A stretch of DNA of 11,085 nt from an uncultured Actinomyces sp. (lineage in GTDB: Bacteria; Actinomycetota; Actinomycetes; Actinomycetales; Actinomycetaceae), in the NCBI GenBank assembly GCA_900556405.1, contig USPB01000050.1, positions 1 through 11,085 on the forward strand, written 5' to 3'. Positions 5,410 through 11,085 of the stretch are shown here, one piece after another. The notes beneath the pieces are model-generated. The model searched no databases, was not told the DNA's origin, and worked only from the letters and a program-made list of their open reading frames with translations. Numbering within the stretch: the stretch's first letter is position 1; each line of letters opens with the position of its first letter. The position numbers and the translations under genes were made by a program.

Positions 5410-6965
5410 GCACGGACCTCTCCGTGGGCGGCATCGCCCCCGAGGACTGGAAGCCGCTTCACCCCCTCACCTACGTTCCTCGCGTGGCGGGGAGTATCGC
5501 AGGCATCGTTGGCGTGGTGTCCCTGGCCAACGCGTCGGCAATCGGGCGCATGCTGAGCGGCGAGACGCCGCCGTGGCTCGCAACCACGGGTATTTTCCTG
5601 GGCCTTCTGATTGCGGCGGGCATCGTTCTCGTGCTCGCGGGCGTCTACTGCTACCTGTCGTGGAGGAAGACCCGCTACGCGGTGAGCAACACGGCGATCT
5701 GGTACCGCGCAGGGATCCTCACGCGCACGCAGCGTCACGCGCGGCTGACGCGCATCCAGACGATCAACGTGTCGTACTCGCTCGTGGGGCGCATCCTCGG
5801 CCTCGGATACTTGGATATCGAGGTCGCCGGTGGAAATGACTCGAATATCAAACTGGGCCTGCTGCCTGCCGCCCAGTTGGAGGAGCTGCGTGCGCTCCTC
5901 CTCGCGCTCGCTTCGGGTGCGATCGACGAGGTCGTGGATCCCGCCGACCTTACCCCGGCCTCGGCCCGCGTGGCGATGACAAGGACGCCGCTGGAGGCCC
6001 CGGAGCGCCCCGTTTTCAAGGTCGGTTTCGTCCAGCTCCTGGTATCCATGCTGGCGACCATTGACAACGCGATCGCCCTGTTCTTCGGCGTCTTCCTGAT
6101 CGGTGTGAACGGATTCCTCATTGGTGTTGTCGGTGTCACGTCGATCATGAGCTTCCTGGGCATCCTGGCGGGCGCGTTCAGCCTTTTGGCGGGCGTGTGG
6201 GCACGTTTCGATCGGGAGTTCGGCTTCACGGCGGCGATCGCTGCGGACGGCGTGCGCATCGACCGCGGACTGACGGCTCGTCGCCACGTGACGATCCCGC
6301 CGGGGCGCATTCATGCCGTCGAGGTGACCCAGCCGCTCATCTGGCGTCTGTTCGGCTGGTATCGCGTGGAGATCACGCAGGCCGGCAACACGGCGCACAC
6401 GCAGGACGAGAAAAACAAGGGCATGCAGGTCGATGTGGCCTCGGACGTGCTGCTTCCCGTCGGCTCTCGCGTGGAGGCGATCCAGGCGATTGCGATGGCG
6501 ATCCCGGATCTGGGCGTCGACGATCCTGACGGCTTCCTTGAGGCGCTGCGCGTCGGTACGCGCGAGGACCAGTGGATGACTCCGATCCCGCCCAGCGCGA
6601 AGATCCTGGATCCGCTCGAGTACGGCCGCCGCGCCTTCGGCTTGACCGACACCGTGTTCGCGATCCGCGACGGGTTTTTCAACCTGCGTTTCTCGATCAT
6701 CCCACTGACGCGCATCCAGTCGGTGTCGCTGCATCAGGGGCCCGTTCAGCGTTGGCGCGGCGTCGCTTCCGTGCGTGCCGAGCTGGTTCCGGGTCCGGTC
6801 GCGTCCATGGCCGAGCACGTCGAGGCGGGCCGCTCGCTGGAGCTGTGGTCGCAGCTGTCGCGGGCCTCGAAAATTCGACGCGAGGCCGAGGGAAGCGAGC
6901 GCTGGCTCTCGCGCGTCACCGCGATCATCGATGTGACCTCGCAGCGTGCGGAGGGCGACAAGTAG
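5406..6965 (+). CDS. Multi-domain bPH2 membrane protein (YdbT-like)
   Basis: A 519-residue partner of the preceding gene, overlapping it by 4 bp (ATGA). Hydrophobic helices lie at about 25-45 and 58-86, and a second pair spans about 205-266. Three bPH2 domains can be made out. The first (about 90-165) has TRYAVSNTAIWYRAGILTRT and ARLTRIQTINVSYSLVGRILGLG. The second (about 275-328) has IAADGVRIDRGL, PPGRIHAVEVTQPLIWRLFGW and VEITQAG. The third (about 410-465) has FGLTDTVFAIRDGFF, IPLTRIQSVSLHQGPVQRWRG and AELVPGP. This two-pair, three-domain layout is that of YdbT. Each domain keeps the R-I-Q/H...Q/S-P/L-V/W pattern, so none looks decayed. The pair probably acts as one membrane complex; the function in this organism is unknown. 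Confidence 0.88.
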   Translation: MSTDLSVGGIAPEDWKPLHPLTYVPRVAGSIAGIVGVVSLANASAIGRMLSGETPPWLATTGIFLGLLIAAGIVLVLAGVYCYLSWRKTRYAVSNTAIWYRAGILTRTQRHARLTRIQTINVSYSLVGRILGLGYLDIEVAGGNDSNIKLGLLPAAQLEELRALLLALASGAIDEVVDPADLTPASARVAMTRTPLEAPERPVFKVGFVQLLVSMLATIDNAIALFFGVFLIGVNGFLIGVVGVTSIMSFLGILAGAFSLLAGVWARFDREFGFTAAIAADGVRIDRGLTARRHVTIPPGRIHAVEVTQPLIWRLFGWYRVEITQAGNTAHTQDEKNKGMQVDVASDVLLPVGSRVEAIQAIAMAIPDLGVDDPDGFLEALRVGTREDQWMTPIPPSAKILDPLEYGRRAFGLTDTVFAIRDGFFNLRFSIIPLTRIQSVSLHQGPVQRWRGVASVRAELVPGPVASMAEHVEAGRSLELWSQLSRASKIRREAEGSERWLSRVTAIIDVTSQRAEGDK

Positions 6966-6978
6966 AGCGGCGATCGGC

Positions 6979-6984
6979 GACAAT
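6979..6984 (+). promoter_or_regulatory. Candidate leaderless -10 element of the DUF2520 gene
   Basis: GACAAT at 6979-6984 lies exactly 6 nt before ATG at 6991, with GCGACA (6955-6960) 18 bp further upstream as a possible -35. The 6 nt between are GGAGGT, which looks like a Shine-Dalgarno core but abuts the ATG and is too close for normal use, so a leaderless reading is preferred. Confidence 0.4.
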
Positions 6985-6990
6985 GGAGGT

Positions 6991-7878
6991 ATGAGCACCC
7001 CCGGACGCCTCGGAATCGGCATCATCGGCATGGGCCACGTCGGCCCCGTCATCGGCTCCGCCCTGCGCGCGGTCGGGCACCAGATCGTCGCCGTTTCAGC
7101 GTCATCGCAGGCTTCTCGCGAGCGCGCGGACGCGATGCTCCCCGGCGTGCCGATCGCGACGCCCGAGGAGGTCGTGCGCCGCTCCGAGGTGGTCATCGTA
7201 GCCGTCCCTGACGACCAGATCGGCCCCCTCGTGAGAGGCCTGGCTGACCTGGGTGCCTGGCAGAGCGGGCACATTGTCATCCACCTGTCCGGCGCATCCG
7301 GCGTCGGTTTGTTGAGCGCTGCCGCGGGCGCGGGGGCGATCCCGCTGGCCATCCACCCGGCGATGACGTTCACGGGGACCAGCGTCGACGTGGCGCGCCT
7401 CGTGGGCACTCCCTTCGCGGTGACGGCGGCGGCTCCCTTCCTGTCGATCGCCCAGGCCCTCGTCGTCGAAATGGGTGGCGAACCCGTCGTCGTCGCCGAG
7501 GAGGACCGCCCCCTCTACCATGCCGGCCTCGCCCATGGCGCCAACTTCATCGCCGGCATCACCGTGCAGACGACGCGCATTCTGGCCGAGGCCGGCATCG
7601 AGAACCCCGCCCTCTACGTGCGTCCCCTCCTCGAGGCTGCCCTCGACCGCGCACTTACCGAGGGGGTCGCCGGCATCTCCGGACCCGCCGCCCGCGCCGA
7701 TGCGGGGACGATCGCCGCGCACGCCCGCTGCCTCGGCTCGCGTGAGGCGCTCGCGGGGGAGCGGGACACCTACGCGGACATGACCCGTGCCCTGACCCGC
7801 CTGCTGCGCGACGCGCGCCTCCTCGACGAACGCGCTGCGACCAGCGTCGAGGCCGCCCTGCTCGATCCGGACGCTTGA
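6991..7878 (+). CDS. Rossmann-fold DUF2520 oxidoreductase-like protein (candidate ketopantoate reductase)
   Basis: A 295-residue cytoplasmic protein. The N-terminal Rossmann domain begins LGIGIIGMGHVGPVIGSAL, with the dinucleotide-binding G13-M-G-H-V-G18, and continues with VVIVAVPDDQIGPL (about 67-80). The conserved LAIHPAMTFTGT (119-130) is characteristic of this family and precedes the helical DUF2520 C-terminal domain (about 145-290). It lies directly upstream of panC and panD. The same order is found in Mycobacterium tuberculosis (Rv3603c-panC-panD, from memory), and the PanG ketopantoate reductase described in Francisella is, I believe, of related type. A role in the NADPH-dependent step from ketopantoate to pantoate is therefore an inference. 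A GTG start at 6946 is possible but would overlap the upstream gene and add 15 non-conserved residues. Confidence 0.85.
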   Translation: MSTPGRLGIGIIGMGHVGPVIGSALRAVGHQIVAVSASSQASRERADAMLPGVPIATPEEVVRRSEVVIVAVPDDQIGPLVRGLADLGAWQSGHIVIHLSGASGVGLLSAAAGAGAIPLAIHPAMTFTGTSVDVARLVGTPFAVTAAAPFLSIAQALVVEMGGEPVVVAEEDRPLYHAGLAHGANFIAGITVQTTRILAEAGIENPALYVRPLLEAALDRALTEGVAGISGPAARADAGTIAAHARCLGSREALAGERDTYADMTRALTRLLRDARLLDERAATSVEAALLDPDA

Positions 7879-7998
7879 CGGACGCCCGCCCTCGCCCCCT
7901 CACGCGCACCTGCGAGTGCGTTCCCAGCCCCGGCCTCGTCGCGAAAATGTCAGGCGTGAGGAAAGCGACTCGATTGCGCACCGGCGGGCCGAAGTTGC

Positions 7999-8004
7999 AA
8001 GAAT
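7999..8004 (+). promoter_or_regulatory. Candidate leaderless -10 element of panC
   Basis: AAGAAT at 7999-8004 precedes ATG (8011) by exactly 6 nt (agaacc). TTGCGC at 7974-7979 is a possible -35 with a long 19-bp spacer. No Shine-Dalgarno sequence is present. Together with the 132-bp gap after the DUF2520 gene this suggests that panCD have their own promoter. Confidence 0.45.
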
Positions 8005-8010
8005 AGAACC

Positions 8011-8967
8011 ATGACCCATCGTCCTGTCCTCACCCACACGCGTGCCGAGCTGGCCGACGCCCTGTCGCGCCTGCCCGGCACGAAGGCTCTTGTGATGACC
8101 ATGGGTGCCCTCCACTCCGGGCACCTGCAGCTCGTGCGCGAAGCCCGCGAACTGGCCGATCACGTGATCGTCACGATCTTCGTCAACCCGACGCAGTTCG
8201 CGCCCGGCGAGGACTACGACGCCTACCCGCGCACCCTGGATGCGGACATGGAGGCGCTCGAGACGGTGGGTGCGGACCTCGTGTGGGCGCCCGCGCCGCA
8301 GGACGTCTACCCCACGCCCGCGACCGTGTCGATCGACCCGGGTCCCATCGCGCGCGTCCTCGAGGGCAAGACGCGCCCCACGCACTTCGCGGGCGTCGCG
8401 CTCGTGTGCACGAAGGTCGTCAACCTCGTGCGCCCTGACGTGGCGCTGTACGGGCAGAAGGATGCTCAGCAGCTGGCCGTCCTGCGTACCGTTTTCTCCC
8501 AGCTGGACATCCCCGTGCGTGTCCACCCCGTGCCGATTGTGCGCGCCGAGGACGGGGTCGCTCTGTCCAGCCGCAACCAGTACCTGAGCGATGAGGAACG
8601 CGTCCGCGCCCGTGCGCTGTCTCGCGCGCTTCGTCGCGGTGCCGAGGTCGCCGAGGCCGGGGCGCAGGGCGCGGACATCGTGTCCGAGTGCCGTTCGGTC
8701 ATCGACGCCGAGGGCGGCATCGACCTGGATTACATCGCGCTCGTGGACGCGGGAACCTTCGAGATCCTCGCGGGCACCGAGTCTGTGCCCGTCGGCGAGG
8801 GGGCTGCTGCTCCCACGATCTTGTCCGACGGCTCGCGCGAGGGACGCATCCTCATCGCCGCCAAGGTGGGCACGACCCGCCTTATTGACAACATGGAGGT
8901 GCCGCTGCGCGGTGCCTCCACCGAACACGTCGGCCTCGTTGCCGAGCGTGCGGGAGACCTCGCATGA
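8011..8967 (+). CDS. panC: Pantoate--beta-alanine ligase (pantothenate synthetase)
   Basis: A 318-residue PanC. It condenses D-pantoate with beta-alanine using ATP, via a pantoyl-adenylate, to give pantothenate for coenzyme A. The nucleotidyl-transferase signature is intact: VMTMGALHSGHLQLV with the HxGH motif at H35-H38, then FVNPTQFAPGEDYDAYPRT (P60-T61-Q62 region). YGQKDAQQL (K150, D151) and the KMSKS-like SSRNQYLS (186-193) complete the active site. Length is a little above the usual 280-310. The ATG has no ribosome-binding site but a -10-like AAGAAT 6 nt upstream. The stop codon overlaps the panD start (ATGA), so the enzyme and the source of its beta-alanine substrate are translated together. 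panB is not in the window. Confidence 0.97.
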   Translation: MTHRPVLTHTRAELADALSRLPGTKALVMTMGALHSGHLQLVREARELADHVIVTIFVNPTQFAPGEDYDAYPRTLDADMEALETVGADLVWAPAPQDVYPTPATVSIDPGPIARVLEGKTRPTHFAGVALVCTKVVNLVRPDVALYGQKDAQQLAVLRTVFSQLDIPVRVHPVPIVRAEDGVALSSRNQYLSDEERVRARALSRALRRGAEVAEAGAQGADIVSECRSVIDAEGGIDLDYIALVDAGTFEILAGTESVPVGEGAAAPTILSDGSREGRILIAAKVGTTRLIDNMEVPLRGASTEHVGLVAERAGDLA

Positions 8968-9398
8968 TGGAAATGACCCGCGAGATGGCGATCGGCAAGA
9001 TCCATCGCGCCGTCGTCACCGGCGCCGACCTGCACTACGTCGGCTCGATCACGGTGGATGAGGATCTGCTGGACGCCGCGAACATCGTTCCCGGACAGAA
9101 GGTCGACATCGTCGACGTCAACAACGGTGAGCGCCTCTCGACCTACACGATCGCGGGTGAGCGAGGCAGCGGCACGATTCAGCTCAACGGGGCGGCCGCC
9201 CACAAGGTGACTGTCGGCGACCTCGTCATCATCATGGCCTACGCCCAGGTGCCTGAATCCCTCGTGCGTCAGGTGAAGCCGTCCGTCGTCTTCGTCGACG
9301 GCTCCAATAAAGTCGTGAGCGCCGGCGACCACGCGGGAAGTGTCCCCGAGGACTCCAAGCGGGCCCGCGAGCTGGGCTTGAAGAGCTCCGGCGTCTGA
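8964..9398 (+). CDS. panD: Aspartate 1-decarboxylase precursor
   Basis: A 144-residue PanD proenzyme. It makes beta-alanine from L-aspartate with a pyruvoyl cofactor formed by self-cleavage between Gly and Ser. The family signature KIHRAVVTGADLHYVGSITV is clear, with cleavage expected at G27-S28. Counting from the third methionine (8973) gives the standard G24-S25 numbering, so the true start could be there. 8964 is preferred because GGGAG lies at a suitable distance and the ATG overlaps the panC stop. Residues D-I-V-D-V-N-N-G-E-R-L-S-T-Y and the N-G-A-A-A segment are as expected. The C-terminus has a charged extension of about 15 residues (ending ELGLKSSGV), as in other actinobacterial PanD. 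It is the last gene of the block; a hairpin follows 17 bp later. Confidence 0.97.
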   Translation: MMEMTREMAIGKIHRAVVTGADLHYVGSITVDEDLLDAANIVPGQKVDIVDVNNGERLSTYTIAGERGSGTIQLNGAAAHKVTVGDLVIIMAYAQVPESLVRQVKPSVVFVDGSNKVVSAGDHAGSVPEDSKRARELGLKSSGV

Positions 9399-9414
9399 TT
9401 GACAGGCGGGCAGG

Positions 9415-9440
9415 AGCGTCCACTCATTCGAGTGGGCGCT
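9415..9440 (+). terminator. Terminator of the pantothenate gene block
   Basis: Arms 9415-9425 (AGCGTCCACTC) and 9430-9440 pair over 11 positions with one U-G wobble around a 4-nt loop. It begins 17 bp after the panD stop. A moderately U-rich stretch (ucguguaucu) follows. Confidence 0.75.
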
Positions 9441-9564
9441 TCGTGTATCTGGGGCCCTTTTATGTGCGCGTTAATCCCAGTGGAGGTGGTGTGGATGCCC
9501 TGCCTCCGTTGCCACCAGTGGGGCCCAGCTGCCGTGAAGAGGTGACGCTCACGCCGAGGCAGGC

Positions 9565-9679
9565 ACAACATGCGCAACTTTACGTCCGAAACGCGCGCTA
9601 AAATGAAGCCAAAACATGCGCTAATGTCCGTCCAAAACATGCGCTGAAATGCGGCTAAAACATGCGCTACAACAGCTTC
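9565..9679 (+). repeat. Five tandem 23-bp repeats upstream of the ATPase (iteron- or operator-like)
   Basis: Five units of exactly 23 bp run head to tail: 9565-9587, 9588-9610, 9611-9633, 9634-9656 and 9657-9679. The first 12 bases are the conserved core AAAACATGCGCT, identical in units 3, 4 and 5, with 3 substitutions in unit 1 and 2 in unit 2. The remaining 11 bases are looser, with units 1 and 3 both ending CGTCC. There are no spacers, so it is not a CRISPR array, and 23 is not a multiple of 3, so it is not a coding repeat. The array ends 32 bp before the ATPase start and reaches the -35 region of its likely promoter. Operator sites for autoregulation, or iterons, are the natural readings; no protein is known to bind here. 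Confidence 0.85.
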
Positions 9680-9685
9680 AGGTGC

Positions 9686-9708
9686 TACTTTTTGCTTGAA
9701 AGAGAGGG
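9686..9708 (+). promoter_or_regulatory. Candidate -10 and ribosome-binding site of the ATPase
   Basis: TACTTT (9686-9691) fits a TAnnnT -10, giving a start near 9698 and a short leader with GAGAGGG (9702-9708) before ATG at 9712. The -35 position would fall inside the last 23-bp repeat. TAAAAT (9599-9604) within repeat 2 is a second possible -10. Confidence 0.4.
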
Positions 9709-9711
9709 AAA

Positions 9712-10968
9712 ATGTACCGGTCGCGCATTCTTGATCGCAGCGTCGAATCTGCATTGCGAACCTCGGGTGGTGTGCTGATCGATGGTGTCCGTGCGTCCGG
9801 CAAGACGCAGACGGGGCGCCACCACGCCGCATCGGTCGTGATCCTCGATGATGGTTCGCCTAGTGTTGCAGCTGCTCTCCAGGTGGATCCGCGCCTGCTG
9901 CTCGAGGGCGAGACTCCGCGCCTCGTTGATGAGTGGCAGCTGGCGCCCGAGCTGTGGAATACAGCCAGGCATGAGATCGATCGGCGTGGCATGAAAGGCC
10001 AGTTCATTTTCACCGGGTCATCGGTTCCCGCTCAGGATGCGATGCGACACTCCGGTGCACACAGATTCGTGCGTCTGCGGATGCGCCCTATGACTCTCGA
10101 AGAGCGTGGGCTAGGAGTTGGAACCGTCTCGCTCGGGGGCCTCTTTGACGGTGATCTGCCCACCCCTGCTCTCACCTCGCCGATGGATGTTCCCACAATG
10201 CTCTCTGCCCTCGTGCATGGAGGGTGGCCCGCAGACCTTGATTTGGTAGAGAAGGACGCCCAGCGTAATCTGCGCGCGTACCTTGAGGATGTTGCTGTCA
10301 GTGACATTGCGCGCCTGGATGATGAACCTCGCCGTAACCCACGAACAGTGACAGCTTTGCTGCGCTCGCTGGCGCGCAACCTGTCGTCCGAGCTGAAGCT
10401 GACGACGATCGCGGCGGATATGCGAGGCGTCGGTGATATTCAGCCGCGTACCATTAGCGGGTACATCGGTTCGTTGGAACGTATCTTCCTCGTCGAGGAA
10501 CAAGCCGCGTGGTCTCCACAGATACGCTCGAAGACTGCTATTCGCTCCGCCTCTAAGGTTCACTTTGTTGATCCGGCGCTGGCTGCTGCGGCCTTGGGAG
10601 CATCCTCGCGTCAGCTGCTCGCGGACTTGAACACGGCGGGACTCTGGTTCGAATCGATGGTCGTCCAGCACCTGCGCACCTACATGCAGGAGCTTGGGGG
10701 GCAGGTCATGCACTACCGAGATAAGGCGGGACGAGAGGTCGATGTGATTGTCGAGCTCCCAGATGGTCGATGGGGAGCGATTGAGGTCAAGCTCGGGCAA
10801 CCCGCGATACCTGCTGGAGCCAAGAGTCTGATGCGGTTCCTTGAGGTGGTTGATGATGAGCGCATGGGGGAGCCTTCCTTCGCTGCTGTCGTGACGGCTG
10901 ATGGTCCAACGATGACGCTCGAGGGCGGGGTTACCACGTTCTCACTGGCCGCTCTCACCGCCTCATGA
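9712..10968 (+). CDS. AAA ATPase with DUF4143-type C-terminal domain
   Basis: A 418-residue protein of the widespread ATP-binding/DUF4143 family, whose biological role is unsettled. The N-terminal ATPase has Walker A G25-V-R-A-S-G-K-T32, where the family more often has GPRQ(V/T)GKT, Walker B RLVDEWQ (70-76) and a sensor-like FTGSS (100-104). The middle holds PMTLEE, HGGWP (169-173) and the helical NLRAYLEDVAVSDI (185-199). The C-terminal DUF4143 part has R341-E-V-D344-V-I-V-E-L and A-I-E358-V-K360, a D...ExK pattern resembling PD-(D/E)XK nucleases. The start is supported by GAGAGGG upstream. It stands alone, preceded by five 23-bp repeats. Codon use is somewhat less GC-biased than in panCD, which hints at recent acquisition. 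No toxin or partner gene is adjacent in the window. Confidence 0.88.
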   Translation: MYRSRILDRSVESALRTSGGVLIDGVRASGKTQTGRHHAASVVILDDGSPSVAAALQVDPRLLLEGETPRLVDEWQLAPELWNTARHEIDRRGMKGQFIFTGSSVPAQDAMRHSGAHRFVRLRMRPMTLEERGLGVGTVSLGGLFDGDLPTPALTSPMDVPTMLSALVHGGWPADLDLVEKDAQRNLRAYLEDVAVSDIARLDDEPRRNPRTVTALLRSLARNLSSELKLTTIAADMRGVGDIQPRTISGYIGSLERIFLVEEQAAWSPQIRSKTAIRSASKVHFVDPALAAAALGASSRQLLADLNTAGLWFESMVVQHLRTYMQELGGQVMHYRDKAGREVDVIVELPDGRWGAIEVKLGQPAIPAGAKSLMRFLEVVDDERMGEPSFAAVVTADGPTMTLEGGVTTFSLAALTAS

Positions 10969-11085
10969 ACGAACGTCGGGGAGTCCCACTGACGGCGCGA
11001 GAAGGAAACGGGCCGAACACTTCGTGATCTGCCCAACCGGGCCCCTGCCTCGTCGCGGGGCCAAATCCCGGTACGATAGGCGCAT
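10969..11085. other. Intergenic end of window with weak hairpin
   Basis: No gene is visible in these 117 bp. GGCCCC (11040-11045) and GGGGCC (11057-11062) can form a 6-bp hairpin that might terminate the ATPase transcript, but no U-run follows. A promoter-like hexamer lies at the very end. Confidence 0.4.
11072..11085 (+). promoter_or_regulatory. Leaderless promoter and start of a further plus-strand gene at the edge
   Basis: TACGAT (11072-11077) fits a TAnnnT -10. After 6 nt (aggcgc) the window ends with AT, which would be an ATG if the next base is G. The geometry is the same as at four other starts in this window. Confidence 0.4.

Larger units (their letters stand above)
9399..9711. other. 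Non-coding region between panD and the ATPase
   Basis: 313 bp without a credible gene. In order it holds the pan terminator hairpin (9415-9440), an 8-bp inverted repeat with distant arms (CCTGCCTC 9499-9506, GAGGCAGG 9556-9563), five tandem 23-bp repeats (9565-9679), and a candidate promoter and ribosome-binding site for the ATPase (9686-9708). The repeat part is clearly richer in A+T than the genes on either side. Confidence 0.7.

Noticed and set aside
6946..6990. GTG start for the DUF2520 protein at 6946
   Set aside because: It overlaps the ydbT-like gene and adds an Arg-rich stretch before the Rossmann motif; the ATG at 6991 places the glycine motif at the usual distance.
5250..7409. Very long minus-strand open frame opposite the ydbT-like and DUF2520 genes
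   Set aside because: It lies antisense to two convincing genes, its translation is low-complexity and Arg/Asp/His-rich with no family resemblance, and it is a by-product of GC-rich third positions.
7879..8010. Terminator between the DUF2520 gene and panC (CGCAC/GTGCG hairpin)
   Set aside because: Only a 5-bp stem with no U-run; too weak to call.
7900..8928. Long minus-strand open frame opposite panC
   Set aside because: Antisense shadow of a well-supported panC with intact catalytic motifs.
9565..9679. CRISPR array
   Set aside because: The repeats are contiguous with no spacers, only 23 bp and imperfect, and no cas gene is present.

Overview
This window looks like a chromosomal segment from a high-GC actinobacterium. 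Two things suggest an oral or commensal Actinomycetaceae (Actinomyces/Schaalia-like): strongly GC-biased third codon positions, and family types such as a PhoP-like regulator, WXG100, a DUF2520-panC-panD cluster, a GroEL ending in GMGGMY, and SD-less starts with a -10-like hexamer just upstream. The genus is inferred from protein style and is not proven by any single marker.

Layout. Positions 1-449 hold the 3' end of groL (+). A strong 16-bp hairpin follows and is shared with a convergent orphan WXG100 gene (-, 585-878). Positions 879-1449 carry no gene but contain structure: two DnaA-box-like sites 30 bp apart, a 19-bp imperfect direct repeat, and between its copies a 105-bp A+T-rich element closed by perfect 13-bp inverted repeats. 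Next is a minus-strand HD-hydrolase-like gene (1450-2412) whose HD dyad reads HG and which has an acidic, repeat-encoded tail. Its own promoter and terminator are visible. A minus-strand two-component operon (response regulator 4059/4057-4761, sensor kinase 2589-4055) ends in a hairpin plus U-run terminator.

Divergent from the response regulator is a translationally coupled pair of membrane proteins with bacterial PH (bPH2, YdbS/YdbT) domains (4909-6965). Then come a Rossmann/DUF2520 dehydrogenase-like gene, panC and panD (6991-9398), which form a pantothenate-synthesis block closed by a hairpin. Positions 9399-9711 are non-coding and contain five head-to-tail copies of a 23-bp repeat directly upstream of an AAA ATPase with a DUF4143-type C-terminal domain (9712-10968). 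The last 117 bp end in a candidate promoter, and the first two bases of a probable new start codon are at the very edge.

How the genes work together. PanC and PanD supply pantothenate and beta-alanine for coenzyme A, and the DUF2520 protein is a plausible ketopantoate-reductase partner. The two-component system and the bPH2 pair share a 147-bp divergent control region and may form an envelope-stress module (inference). Five starts (regulator, ydbS-like, DUF2520, panC and the edge gene) lack a usable ribosome-binding site. Each has an nAnnnT hexamer exactly 6 nt before ATG, as expected of leaderless transcripts. The least explained parts of the window are the 23-bp repeat array with its ATPase and the 105-bp inverted-repeat element.
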